Origin: Rhodoferax ferrireducens
Lineage (GTDB): Bacteria > Pseudomonadota > Gammaproteobacteria > Burkholderiales > Burkholderiaceae_C
Assembly: GCA_002083775.1 (NCBI GenBank)
Contig: MTEI01000019.1
Location: forward strand, 1 to 43,324
Length of the DNA: 43,324 bases
Direction of reading: 5' to 3'
Under the pieces are notes generated by a model. It saw only the letters and a list, made by a program, of their open reading frames with translations, did no database searches and had not been told where the DNA came from. The stretch's first letter is position 1. Every line of letters starts with the position of its first letter. A program made the position numbers and the translations under genes. Shown piece by piece: positions 1 to 7,105 of the stretch.

Positions 1-262
1 GGAAGAAGCCGTTGAGGTCGCCGCCGAAGATCAAGACGCCGCCCGCGACCACGATGCCGATGATCGACAGCGCGAAGGCCACGGGGCCGGTAACGGAGTC
101 CTGCAAGCTCGACAACCAGGATTCATAGGGCAGCGAACCGCCCGTGCCGGTAGAGGCAAAGGCGTGTTGCGGGGCCATGAAGATGAACGCCGGAAGGAGA
201 AGCAAGCCGAGCTGCAAAACGGTGTTGCGGTTGAACTGAGGGCGCGAGGCAGTGAATGGCAT
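1..262 (-). CDS. trbC: TrbC prepilin, intact copy (N-terminal part; continues at 43324-43170)
   Basis: Precursor of the cyclic conjugative pilin of the IncP mating-pair apparatus. It starts at ATG 262, 13 bases after the trbB stop, with AAGGA upstream. Codon 88 is split across the window ends and reads CGC (Arg) when base 1 is joined to 43324. The full product is 138 residues: a 36-residue leader ending PQHAFA, a 78-residue mature pilin from STGTGG to FFGRG, and a tail starting AEIA. In the known IncP system leader peptidase removes the leader and TraF cleaves before AEIA while cyclising the pilin. Leader and mature lengths (36 and 78) match what I recall for RK2 TrbC. The mature part carries two hydrophobic helices. 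A second, broken copy lies immediately downstream. Confidence 0.93.
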   Translation of the reverse strand, partial: MPFTASRPQFNRNTVLQLGLLLLPAFIFMAPQHAFASTGTGGSLPYESWLSSLQDSVTGPVAFALSIIGIVVAGGVLIFGGDLNGFF

Positions 263-275
263 GAGAGTCGATTCC

Positions 276-1238
276 TTAAAGGGTATTGGTGATGTAGCGG
301 CCACCCTCGTAGCCGGAAATCTCAAGAATTTCCTGTACGCGGCGACCATCCGAGGTGCGGGCGATATGGACAACAACATGAACCACCTCGCCAATCAGTG
401 ATTCAATTTCGGATGGAGCCGACTCATTGCGGGTAATGAGCGACTTCAAGCGAGCCAGGCCGGCCAACGGGTTGTTGGCGTGAAGGGTTGCAGCGCCGCC
501 CTCGTGCCCGGTGTTCCAGGCGTCCAGCAAGTCCAAGGCTTCGGGGCCGCGCACTTCGCCGACCAGGATGCGGTCAGGGCGCATGCGCAAGATGACTTTC
601 AGGAGGGCCGTCATGCTCACGTCTAGCGACGTGTGGTACTGCACGAAGTTTTCGGCGGCGCACTGAATTTCGCCCGTGTCTTCAATGATGCAGACCCGTT
701 CGGACGGGTTGCACAGCACCATTTCATTGATGATGGCGTTGACCAATGTGGTCTTGCCCGAGCCGGTGCCGCCAATTACCAGGATGTTCCGGTGATTCTT
801 GACGGCGGCTTTCAGCGAGTCGAACTGCGCTGGCGTCATGATGCCGGCCGACACGTACTGTTCGAGCGTGAAGATGGCGATGGCCTTCTTCCGAATAGCG
901 AACGTGGGCGCGGGAACAATCGGAGGGAGCTGGCCCGCGAAGCGCGAACCATCGAGGGGCAATTCCCCTTCGATGATCGGCTTGATGCGTGTGATTTCCT
1001 TACCGTGATAGCCAGCAACGGTCTTGATGATGGCTTCGGCCTGCGCGGCGCGCAGTGTGCCGATGCACTTCATCCCTTCCCCAAGACGCTCCTGCCACAG
1101 CTTGCCATCGGCATTGAGCATGAGTTCGACGGTCTTGGGATCGTGCAGCGCATCAAGGAGCAGCGGCCCCATATCCCGTTCGAGTTTTTTCTTAGCTCGA
1201 TCCTTAACGCTTGCGTAGTGGTCTTCTGGTTCAGTCAT
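276..1238 (-). CDS. trbB: TrbB, VirB11-type traffic ATPase
   Basis: Hexameric ATPase at the inner-membrane base of the type IV secretion channel. It powers pilus assembly and substrate transfer. The 320-residue length equals RK2 TrbB. Walker A is GGTGSGKT at residues 156-163 (Lys162). The Asp-box region (IEDTGEIQ) follows, then the Walker [13 protein letters not shown] stretch and the His-box [13 protein letters not shown], all typical of the VirB11/PulE family. It is the first gene of the trb operon. The start is ATG 1238 with a weak GAGAAG ribosome site. A promoter region and a candidate TrbA operator precede it. Confidence 0.96.
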   Translation of the reverse strand: MTEPEDHYASVKDRAKKKLERDMGPLLLDALHDPKTVELMLNADGKLWQERLGEGMKCIGTLRAAQAEAIIKTVAGYHGKEITRIKPIIEGELPLDGSRFAGQLPPIVPAPTFAIRKKAIAIFTLEQYVSAGIMTPAQFDSLKAAVKNHRNILVIGGTGSGKTTLVNAIINEMVLCNPSERVCIIEDTGEIQCAAENFVQYHTSLDVSMTALLKVILRMRPDRILVGEVRGPEALDLLDAWNTGHEGGAATLHANNPLAGLARLKSLITRNESAPSEIESLIGEVVHVVVHIARTSDGRRVQEILEISGYEGGRYITNTL

Positions 1239-1345
1239 TAGCTTCTCGCTCCGGTTCGGTTCGTGTTGTCGAGCATTCTACACGACAAAGGATATACCGA
1301 AACGAAAAACTAAACAACAAAATTGAAATGTCCGTTGTGGCCGTG
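1239..1345 (-). promoter_or_regulatory. trbB promoter region (trbBp) with candidate TrbA operator
   Basis: Spacer upstream of trbB, AT-richer than its surroundings. On the minus strand a plausible promoter is TTGTTG, 18 bases, TATATC; another -10 candidate is TAGAAT nearer trbB. The plus-strand 11-mer GATATACCGAA at 1291-1301 recurs exactly upstream of traG (16016-16026), and TTCGRTATA also occurs in oriT. TrbA is known to repress IncP transfer promoters, so this is a candidate operator (inference). Imperfect inverted repeats TTGTCG/CGACAA lie just downstream in the transcription direction. Confidence 0.55.
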
Positions 1346-1449
1346 GTCTTCCCGCGTCGTCGTCGGCGACGACACACCATGCCGCAATACGGAAGCGGGC
1401 CAGCCCTTACGCGATGGCGTGTCTGGCACCTTGCATGCCGGACGGGCTT

Positions 1450-1462
1450 TTTAGCCGCTAAA
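1450..1462. promoter_or_regulatory. KorB operator downstream of trbA
   Basis: Perfect 13-bp KorB site TTTAGCCGCTAAA, 14 bases past the trbA stop and over 200 bases upstream of trbB. KorB bound here could act at a distance on trbBp or load onto the plasmid as a partition clamp. Confidence 0.85.
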
Positions 1463-1476
1463 TTTCTTCCCTGGAG

Positions 1477-1854
1477 TTAGCCCTTGTTCGGCTTCTTGTC
1501 TTGTAGGTGCTTACGGTTCTCCTGATCCCATTGCCGCACGGTGTACGCCTGAAACTCCGTCAGGATGGCCGAGACACGCAAGAAGCCTTCGGGAAGACTT
1601 CGGGGTGCGTGCCCGCCTGCAAGTGCGTCCAATGTCGCCCTGTCCAAGTCTGTCAGCTCTAACAGGGTCGGCAGCGGCGTATCAAGCGCGTCCGCAATCG
1701 CTTCCATCACTTTGAGCGATGGATTGGCCTTGCCATTGGTAAGGTCAGACAGGAACGACACAGAAATGCCCGATTTCTGTGCTAGTTCGTTTTTTGTCAT
1801 GCCCAGCTCTTCGAGCAGCCGCAGCACGTTTGTAAATAGAATTTGGTTGTACAC
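1477..1854 (-). CDS. trbA: TrbA, transfer-gene repressor
   Basis: Global repressor of the conjugation operons, 125 residues (RK2 TrbA about 121). Residues 1-65 form a Cro/CI-type helix-turn-helix (LGMTKNELAQKSGISVSFLS). The C-terminal segment EGFLRVSAILTEFQAYTVRQW closely matches the KorA dimerisation tail (GYERVSAVLPERQAYIVKKW), the known KorA/TrbA shared domain. The start is GTG 1854. The gene is divergent from ssb-trfA across a 109-base control region with a KorB site and a KorA site, so it probably responds to both repressors. Confidence 0.93.
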   Translation of the reverse strand: MYNQILFTNVLRLLEELGMTKNELAQKSGISVSFLSDLTNGKANPSLKVMEAIADALDTPLPTLLELTDLDRATLDALAGGHAPRSLPEGFLRVSAILTEFQAYTVRQWDQENRKHLQDKKPNKG

Positions 1855-1888
1855 AGGCCCTATGCCTTACGTTGCGCGGCCGCAAAAT

Positions 1889-1934
1889 TTTAGCCGCTAA
1901 AGTTCTTGACGGTAGAATTCTGTTTAGCTAAACT
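1889..1934 (+). promoter_or_regulatory. trfA promoter with KorB and KorA operators
   Basis: KorB site TTTAGCCGCTAAA at 1889-1901; -35 TTGACG at 1906-1911; 17-base spacer; -10 TAAACT at 1929-1934. A perfect KorA palindrome GTTTAGCTAAAC at 1922-1933 overlaps the -10. This is the standard IncP-1 arrangement in which KorA occludes the -10 and KorB cooperates from upstream. It drives ssb-trfA. Confidence 0.92.
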
Positions 1935-1963
1935 AGCGACTTCACCAACCAAGGAGAGTCGTA

Positions 1964-2329
1964 GTGAGTCTCAACAAATTCCAATTTATCGGCAATCTTA
2001 CCCGTGATACAGAGGTTCGGTATACACCCGGTGGCGATGCGCGTGCCATTTTTGACCTTGGCGTCAACCAAACATGGCGCGATGCCGAAGGCGTCAAGCA
2101 GGAAAAGAGCAACTTCTTCCGCGTCAAGTGCTGGGGCAAGACGGCAGAGAACGCCGGCAAATACCTTGGCAAAGGCTCCAAAGTGTTTGTCGAAGGACGC
2201 ATCGAGAATACCGAACACCAAAAGGACGGACAAACCGTGTACGGTACTGATTTTGTCGCCGAGTACATCGAATACCTGGAAACCAAGACCCCAGGCGGGC
2301 GCAACAACGCGCCGGCCAGTGGTGAGTAA
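1964..2329 (+). CDS. ssb: Single-stranded DNA-binding protein
   Basis: OB-fold SSB of 121 residues (RK2 P116/Ssb is about 113). It binds ssDNA during plasmid replication and in the recipient after transfer. The N-terminal OB motif (KFQFIGNLTRDTEVRYTP) and the conserved stretch NFFRVKCWGKTAENAGKYL with KGSKVFVEGRIEN are clear. The long acidic C-terminal tail of host SSBs is missing. It starts at GTG 1964 with AAGGAG upstream and is followed 19 bases later by trfA, with which it shares the promoter. Confidence 0.93.
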   Translation: MSLNKFQFIGNLTRDTEVRYTPGGDARAIFDLGVNQTWRDAEGVKQEKSNFFRVKCWGKTAENAGKYLGKGSKVFVEGRIENTEHQKDGQTVYGTDFVAEYIEYLETKTPGGRNNAPASGE

Positions 2330-2348
2330 ATAACCCAGGACGTGAGTT

Positions 2349-3548
2349 ATGACGCTTGATTCTTTCAACGAAGAAGAGTACAGGAAGCGCCTCATTGCGG
2401 GCGGCATCGACGCGGCCAGCGCCGCCGAGGTCGCCGCCAAAACGGCCGCTTCGCGCAAGGCGTCATCCCTCGTTCACACGGCCGCCGTGACAGCGGCGAC
2501 CCTGCTTCAACTCCCGGAGCCGGCCCCAGCGCCGGCACCCGAGAGCCTTCCGCCACAGACTACCGCAGCGCCCTCGCCTTCTGCCAGTGACGAATACTGG
2601 GCGAAAGTCTACGGCCACTATCAACAAGACCAGGCAAAGAAAGCCAGCGCCGGGCCTACTCAACCAACCCGGAGGGAACGCATGGCTTCAACGTCCAAGA
2701 AAAAACCGTCAACTGCCGTCGCCGAGCTGGGCCAGAAGGCCACGCAGCTTGAGCAGGCCGCGACACTCAAGGCCACCAAGGCGCAAATCAAGGAGCTACA
2801 GCTTTCGCTGTTCGATCTTGCGCCGTGGGCCGACAACTTACGGGCGATGCCCAACGACCTCGCCAGGGCGGCCCTGTTCACCGTGCGCAACAAGCGCACG
2901 CCTCGCGTAGCGCGGCAAGCGCATTCCATCTTCGTGCTGTCCAAGGGCGTTGAAATCACGTACACCGGCATCGAGCTGCGCGCTGATGACGATGAGCTGG
3001 TATGGCAACAGGTCTTGGAATACGCGAAGCGCGTGCCGGTCGGCTCTCCCGTCACCTTCACCTTCTACGAGCTGTGCAAGGACTTGGGCTGGTCGATCAA
3101 TGGCCGCTACTACGACAAGGCGGAAGAATGCCTGTCCAGGTTGCAGGCGACCGCGTTGCAGTTCATTTCCGGCCGGATCGGTCGCCTTGAATCGGTGTCG
3201 CTGATCCATCGCTTTCGCGTGCTGGATCGAGGCAAGAAGAACTCGCGCTGCCAGGTCGAGATTGACGATGAAATGGTGGTGCTGTTCGCCGGCAAGTATT
3301 ACTCGAAATTCGAGTGGGAAAAGTACCGTTCCCTGTCGCCGACCGCCCGGCGCATGTTCGACTACTTCGTGTCGCACAGCGAGCCGTTTCCGATGCTCTT
3401 GGAGTCCTTCCGGCTCATGTGCGGATCGGACTCGGATCGGCTCAAGAAGTGGACGGAGCAGACCAACAAGGCATGCGAAGAGCTGAACGGTAGCGGCCTG
3501 GTCAAGAAGTCATGGGTTGCCGGTGACAAAATCTACTGCGAACGGTAG
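2349..3548 (+). CDS. trfA: TrfA replication initiator (long form; short form from 2682)
   Basis: Binds the oriV iterons and recruits host DnaA and DnaB. The long form is 399 residues (RK2 382). An internal ATG at 2682 (residue 112, MASTSKKK) preceded by GGAGG gives a 288-residue short form, like RK2 TrfA-33. The long-form N-terminus is Ala/Pro-rich and poorly conserved. From about residue 145 (QIKELQLSLFDLAPW) onwards the two winged-helix domains match the RK2 family almost continuously: ADDDELVWQQVLEYAKR, LGWSINGRYY, KAEECLSRLQAT and LSPTARRMFDYF. QLSLF is the known beta-clamp-binding motif. Confidence 0.96.
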   Translation: MTLDSFNEEEYRKRLIAGGIDAASAAEVAAKTAASRKASSLVHTAAVTAATLLQLPEPAPAPAPESLPPQTTAAPSPSASDEYWAKVYGHYQQDQAKKASAGPTQPTRRERMASTSKKKPSTAVAELGQKATQLEQAATLKATKAQIKELQLSLFDLAPWADNLRAMPNDLARAALFTVRNKRTPRVARQAHSIFVLSKGVEITYTGIELRADDDELVWQQVLEYAKRVPVGSPVTFTFYELCKDLGWSINGRYYDKAEECLSRLQATALQFISGRIGRLESVSLIHRFRVLDRGKKNSRCQVEIDDEMVVLFAGKYYSKFEWEKYRSLSPTARRMFDYFVSHSEPFPMLLESFRLMCGSDSDRLKKWTEQTNKACEELNGSGLVKKSWVAGDKIYCER

Positions 3549-3600
3549 ACGGCCAGGCGGCCGGCCGGCGATCAAGAGCGGGGGCTTCGGCTCCCGTTTT

Positions 3601-4445
3601 TCATTGACAGTTGAGGGGCAGGCCAGGGGAATTTTCGCGGACGCGAAAACCGGCTATGTCGTGCTGCGCATCGAGCCTGGTGCTCAGTCTCTCCCCTGCG
3701 GGCTTCCAGCGCCTTTCCGACGCTCACCGGGCCTTGGCCCTTGCCGCTGGGCTTCCGACCTCGCCACGGGCCTGTATGGGCCTTGGCGGGGCTTTCCAGC
3801 AACGTGCAATCGGTCAGATTTGCCCAGTGCGGCCGCTGCCCCTCAAGTGTCAGCAAGCCGCCCGCGTGGCGCACCTGGTGCAGTGCGCCCGGCAACGTGC
3901 AATCGGTCAGATTTGCCCGGCCGCGAGCTGCTGCCCCTCAAATGTCAGCAGGCGGCCAACGCGGCGCACCTGGTGCGCCTGGCCGGCGTCGGCCTGGTGG
4001 ACGTGGACGAAATGTGCATAACTTCGCTGGCCGTGACACTTGAGGGGCGTTCATTGACACTTGAGGGGCGCTTGTGAGCGGCGCAGCATTGACAGATGAG
4101 GGGCAGGCCCGTTTTTCGACGCTGGCCAGCGCCGCGATGCGCCGGCCAGGCGGCCGCCGAGCACCCGGAAAAGGCACTTATCCACAATTTCAGTGGATAA
4201 GCCTGTTAGCAAGGCCAGCCCGCTATAGACATTTGAGGGGCGCGACCATAGACACTTGAGGGGCCGTTCATTGACCCTTGAGGGGCAGGCTATAGACACT
4301 TGGGGGGCTATCCCTAGACACTTGAGGGGCAGCGTCTAGCCTGTTTTCCTTGTTGTATCAACAACTTAGCCGCGTTTTTCGGGCATGCTAACCGGGTTTT
4401 AACCGTAGGTTTAACTTTTCTTATAACTTGGTCTTATAACCAGGC
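3601..4445 (+). other. oriV: oriV, vegetative replication origin
   Basis: Twelve TrfA iteron cores of 15 bp (consensus TGACACTTGAGGGGC) were found by reading. Forward copies start at 3605, 4034, 4055, 4090, 4227, 4250, 4272, 4294 and 4316. Reverse copies lie at 3838-3852, 3933-3947 and 4813-4827 (the last is outside the core, near klcA). The five from 4227 to 4330 are spaced 22-23 bp, about two helical turns. DnaA boxes are TTATCCACA at 4178-4186 and its inverse AGTGGATAA at 4192-4200. An AT-rich stretch at 4340-4445 containing TTTTAACC, GTTTAAC and TTATAAC repeats is the likely unwinding element. The 4294 iteron has GGGGGG instead of GAGGGG. Confidence 0.93.
3800..3985. repeat. 93-bp tandem duplication inside oriV
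   Basis: Two diverged direct repeats, 3800-3892 and 3893-3985. Each begins CAACGTGCAATCGGTCAGAT and contains one inverted iteron (GCCCCTCAAGTGTCA at 3838, GCCCCTCAAATGTCA at 3933) followed by GCGCACCTGGTGC. The period is exactly 93 bases at the left boundary; divergence increases after the iteron. The duplication adds a reverse iteron to the origin. Confidence 0.85.
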
Positions 4446-4492
4446 GCAAAAAAAACGGGCAATGCATCGAAGCGGCCGCACAGCTCGCCGCC

Positions 4493-4695
4493 GAAGGGGG
4501 GACACCCCCCTTCTCGATCCCACCCGGCCGCAAGCGGCCTCCCATCCCCCCAGGGGCTGCGCCCCTCGGCCGGTGGCCTCACCCCAAATCGAGCAGCGCC
4601 GGAGGCGCTGAGGGCTGACAAACCAGGCGCAAGCGCCTGGAACAGCCTATTTCGTCCTGCTTACGCTGCGCTATGCCCAAAGGGGCTACGCCCCT
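4493..4695. repeat. Cluster of six short perfect hairpins between oriV and klcA
   Basis: Bases 4446-4820 contain no gene. They hold perfect inverted repeats: GAAGGGGGG/CCCCCCTTC (4493-4513), GGCCGC-AA-GCGGCC (4526-4539), AGGGGC-TGC-GCCCCT (4552-4566), AGCGCC-GGA-GGCGCT (4595-4609), CCAGGCGC-AA-GCGCCTGG (4623-4640) and AGGGGC-TAC-GCCCCT (4681-4695). The loops are 2-3 bases. The role is unknown; terminators, ssDNA structure or replication-fork signals are possible. Apparent reading frames here are low-complexity and show no family resemblance. Confidence 0.8.
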
Positions 4696-4910
4696 CTGGA
4701 CTCCCCAGGGTCTCAAAGCCAGCACCGAGGCCCTGAATGAAGGTCTGCGGTACGCCAAGGCCCAAGGTTTGACTCCAAGAGGAAGGTCGGCAACGGCCAG
4801 CGACTCACCGTAGCCCCTCAAGTGTCAATGAAAACCACGGATGCCGCAGCCAGCAAGGACGGCGCGATAGTCTGGCGATCAAAAAAAGTTTCGATAAAAC
4901 GAAAAATAAC

Positions 4911-4939
4911 TTGCGCACTAGGGCATTTTGCCCTATACT
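4911..4939 (+). promoter_or_regulatory. klcA promoter with KorC operator
   Basis: -35 TTGCGC at 4911-4916, 17-base spacer, -10 TATACT at 4934-4939. The 17-bp palindrome TAGGGCATTTTGCCCTA at 4919-4935 fills the spacer and matches the IncP KorC operator. A further inverted repeat, TTCGATAAAACGAA (4890-4903), lies just upstream of the -35. Confidence 0.88.
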
Positions 4940-4989
4940 TCTTCTTGAAGGCCGGGCATGTCGCCCAGGTCAACAACCGGAGAACTCCG

Positions 4990-5424
4990 ATGAACAACAC
5001 CCAAGAGCAGCAACCCGTTACCGCGTCCCTGGTGGCCGATAACCAACGTCTTACCTTCCTACCTTCTTACTTCGGGCCGCGCCTGATGATCCGGGGCGAA
5101 GCCCTGGTTTATGCCTGGTTGCGCCGCTTGAGCGAAGACTACAACGGCGGGTATTGGCACTACTACACGTTGACCAATGGCGGCTTCTACATGGCTCCCA
5201 AGCTGGACGAGCGCCTGCGCATCGAGGTAGACGGCAACGGGTTCAGCGGGGAAATGTCAGCCGACGCAGCCGGCATCGTGGCAACCCTGTTCGCGCTGGG
5301 CCAGCTCGCAGCCGAATACCAGGACACTGACGCCGCCGATGCGCTGATCGACCGCTATCACTTCCTGCGCGAGTTTGTGGACGGCCACGCCGAGGCCGGC
5401 CCGATCTTCCGCGCCATCGACTAA
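4990..5424 (+). CDS. klcA: KlcA, ArdB-type antirestriction protein
   Basis: Antirestriction protein of the ArdB/KlcA family that protects incoming plasmid DNA from type I restriction in the recipient. It is 144 residues, about the RK2 length (142). Characteristic stretches are LTFLPSYFGPRLMIRGEALV, LSEDYNGGYWHYYTLTNGGF and the C-terminal DALIDRYHFLREFVDGHAE. ATG 4990 is chosen over an in-frame start at 4822 because the promoter -10 at 4934 and KorC site lie inside the longer version. It follows klcAp directly and is therefore KorC-controlled. Confidence 0.93.
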   Translation: MNNTQEQQPVTASLVADNQRLTFLPSYFGPRLMIRGEALVYAWLRRLSEDYNGGYWHYYTLTNGGFYMAPKLDERLRIEVDGNGFSGEMSADAAGIVATLFALGQLAAEYQDTDAADALIDRYHFLREFVDGHAEAGPIFRAID

Positions 5425-5482
5425 GACCACAGGCCCCGGCTGCAAGGCTGGGGCCACTACTCGACTAGACAGGAGTGATTTC

Positions 5483-5767
5483 ATGAAGACGCTGAACTTG
5501 ATTCTTGGTGTTTTGGTGCTGGCGGCCGCGACACTTGCCGTCCCTGCCGTGCTGGCGAGCATCGTTGCCGGTTCTGCTGGCTTGCTGATGCTCGCATCGG
5601 CCGGCCCGACGCTTGCGCCGGCTCCCGTGGTTCAAACCGTGCAGATCGTGCGCCAGGTGGAGGCCCCCACCGTGAACGTCTTTGAGCTGGAAGGCGGCAC
5701 GGGTGTCGTGGTGTTTCGCCAGGTCAATGGAAAACTGGTGAGCCGCTTCTATCGCGCCCAGGCATAA
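5483..5767 (+). CDS. Small exported or membrane protein, unknown
   Basis: 94 residues, not recognised. The N-terminus (KTLNLILGVLVLAAATLAV) followed by a second hydrophobic run to about residue 40 suggests a signal anchor or two short membrane helices. The remainder has a Val-rich region ending VFRQVNGKLVSRFYRAQA. ATG 5483 has AGGAG eight bases upstream. It lies between klcA and the KlcB-position gene with short gaps and is presumably transcribed from klcAp under KorC. Confidence 0.7.
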   Translation: MKTLNLILGVLVLAAATLAVPAVLASIVAGSAGLLMLASAGPTLAPAPVVQTVQIVRQVEAPTVNVFELEGGTGVVVFRQVNGKLVSRFYRAQA

Positions 5768-5771
5768 GGCC

Positions 5772-6179
5772 ATGAAGGGCGAAAGCAAGGCCGCCCTGGT
5801 GCCGGCCGGGTACGTGCTTGTTGACGTGGTTCTGACCACGCATCAGGCTTTTATCGTGAAGAAGTGGGCCGAGGCAGCACGGCTCAAGATCGAGGCCGAC
5901 AAGTCGGCCAGGCCAAGAATTGACGCCAGGAACGAGGTTTCGGACTTTCGACCTGGTGTGCGCTGCGAGATTGTGAGTGTGCATCACCCATGCTTTGCCA
6001 AGGACATAGGCAAGGTTGTTGTCGTAACCAAAGCCAGCCAGGACACGCGCCAGGTGTTTGCGCACGACGACAAGCCTGTAACCTACCGGGTGAATCGGCA
6101 CGGGAGAAGAGTCATTGATTCCGACCCGCGCTGCATCGAGACCGTGTACGGCATGGATAGCTTGAAGGTGCTCGGATGA
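5772..6179 (+). CDS. KlcB-position protein with a KorA/TrbA-type dimerisation segment
   Basis: 135 residues. Residues 10-33 (PAGYVLVDVVLTTHQAFIVK and following) align with the KorA C-terminal segment (PQGYERVSAVLPERQAYIVK) and that of TrbA. RK2 KlcB is known to share this domain and occupies the same place next to korC, so a klcB descendant is likely. Here the segment is at the N-terminus, no helix-turn-helix precedes it, and the protein is far shorter than RK2 KlcB as I recall it. The C-terminal 75 residues resemble nothing I know. It starts four bases after the previous stop, so it is co-transcribed. Confidence 0.75.
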   Translation: MKGESKAALVPAGYVLVDVVLTTHQAFIVKKWAEAARLKIEADKSARPRIDARNEVSDFRPGVRCEIVSVHHPCFAKDIGKVVVVTKASQDTRQVFAHDDKPVTYRVNRHGRRVIDSDPRCIETVYGMDSLKVLG

Positions 6180-6203
6180 GTTTTAGACGAAAGGAGCTGT
6201 GCG

Positions 6204-6461
6204 ATGACAGATGCAAATATCAGGCTGGAATGCCTGCGGCCCGCCACAAGTGGCTGGGTTCAGCCGACAGGTGAAGAGGTGCGGGAAGCGTTGCGCCTTG
6301 CGGGGCTGACCGGGGGGCAGGCGGCGAAGGTGCTGGGGCTGGGGGCCAAGGGCGATAGGACGGTGCGCCGCTGGATAGGCGAGGATTCGGCTATCCCATA
6401 TGCGGCATGGGCGATCTTGTGCGACTTTGCCGGGCAGGGGTGTATCTGGAAGGACGGATGA
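6204..6461 (+). CDS. korC: KorC repressor
   Basis: Repressor of the klc and kle operons, 85 residues, the RK2 length. The helix-turn-helix lies in GLTGGQAAKVLGLGAKGDRTVRRWIGE; the C-terminal IPYAAWAILCDFAGQGCIW is highly characteristic of KorC. It is preceded by AAAGGAG. As last gene of the klcA operon, which carries a KorC site in its promoter, it is autoregulated; the same site type is found in the kleE promoter. Confidence 0.94.
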   Translation: MTDANIRLECLRPATSGWVQPTGEEVREALRLAGLTGGQAAKVLGLGAKGDRTVRRWIGEDSAIPYAAWAILCDFAGQGCIWKDG

Positions 6462-6488
6462 AAACCGTTTTACGCCAGGAAAGAAAAT

Positions 6489-6588
6489 TTTAGCCGCTAA
6501 ATTTGCAAAGTTTAGCTAAAATAGCTTGCGCTGTAGGACAAAATGCCCTATATTTAAGGTAAGGGAAACACCCCGGATTTCTCCGGGG
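6489..6588 (+). promoter_or_regulatory. kle promoter with KorB, KorA and KorC sites, plus leader hairpin
   Basis: KorB site at 6489-6501; near-perfect KorA site GTTTAGCTAAAA at 6510-6521; -35 TTGCGC at 6526-6531; -10 TATATT at 6549-6554 (17-base spacer); KorC site TAGGACAAAATGCCCTA at 6534-6550, with mismatches to the klcA version. A hairpin CCCCGG/CCGGGG (6571-6588) lies in the leader without a T-run. This matches the kleA promoter position of other IncP-1 plasmids, but here the first gene is kleE, after a roughly 120-base untranslated leader. Confidence 0.82.
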
Positions 6589-6676
6589 CGCTTGGTCAAG
6601 ATACTGACATATCAAGACCCAGGCGCGGACACCTGCACCCAGTATTAGAAACTGGAACGTGAGGAAGGGTCAAGAA

Positions 6677-6988
6677 ATGACGAACATCATCAACTTCCCA
6701 AGGCGAGCCAAGCCCGACATTGGGGATGCGCCGAAGGTGGCACCACCTACGCCGGACACGGCGGGAATTGGCGCGGCTGTCGTCAAGGGCCTTTGGGTTG
6801 TGACCGTGCTGGTATGGCCGATCTTGAAGTGGGTTGTGTCGATTGATTGCTTCTTCCAGCTCATTCGCATGATCTACCACTGGGACACGCCAGGCGTGCA
6901 TGCGGGCGTCACCTTCCTTGCGCACTTCGCGGCGCTGACGGCACTGACCTACTTTGTTTCGGTCTTCAAGCCGAAGGGCCTCAAATGA
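6677..6988 (+). CDS. kleE: KleE, small membrane protein of the kle stability region
   Basis: 103 residues, resembling IncP KleE: basic N-terminus NIINFPRRAKP and two predicted membrane helices, about residues 35-62 (VVKGLWVVTVLVWPILKWVV) and 75-98. The molecular function is unknown even in RK2, where kle genes were found as host-affecting genes of the central control region. ATG 6677 is preferred over GTG 6659 because GGAAGG sits eight bases upstream. kleA-D and kleF, present in RK2, are absent here. Confidence 0.82.
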   Translation: MTNIINFPRRAKPDIGDAPKVAPPTPDTAGIGAAVVKGLWVVTVLVWPILKWVVSIDCFFQLIRMIYHWDTPGVHAGVTFLAHFAALTALTYFVSVFKPKGLK

Positions 6989-7002
6989 CGGTCAGGCGAA
7001 AA

Positions 7003-7048
7003 TTTAGCCGCTAAAACGCTTGACCGATTCAAAAAGTTTAGCTAAACT
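7003..7048 (+). promoter_or_regulatory. korA promoter with KorB and KorA operators
   Basis: KorB site TTTAGCCGCTAAA at 7003-7015; -35 TTGACC at 7020-7025; 17-base spacer; -10 TAAACT at 7043-7048; perfect KorA palindrome GTTTAGCTAAAC at 7036-7047 over the -10. It drives the korA-incC-korB operon and is autoregulated by two of its own products. Geometry is the same as the trfA promoter. Confidence 0.93.
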
Positions 7049-7105
7049 TTGTTCCTAGGTTGCTGGCTGACACCGGCATTTTTCAACTAGGCGCGGAGCA
7101 AAAGT

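Noticed and set aside
3517..4077. Plus-strand frames running through the oriV iterons
   Set aside because: Composed of translated iteron repeats and low-complexity sequence; the region is explained by oriV.
4493..4695. CRISPR or integron attC array
   Set aside because: The palindromes differ in sequence and spacing, there are no constant repeats with unique spacers, and no cas or integrase genes are present.
6571..6588. Terminator upstream of kleE
   Set aside because: The hairpin has no following T-run and would cut off kleE from its own promoter; listed as a leader hairpin instead.
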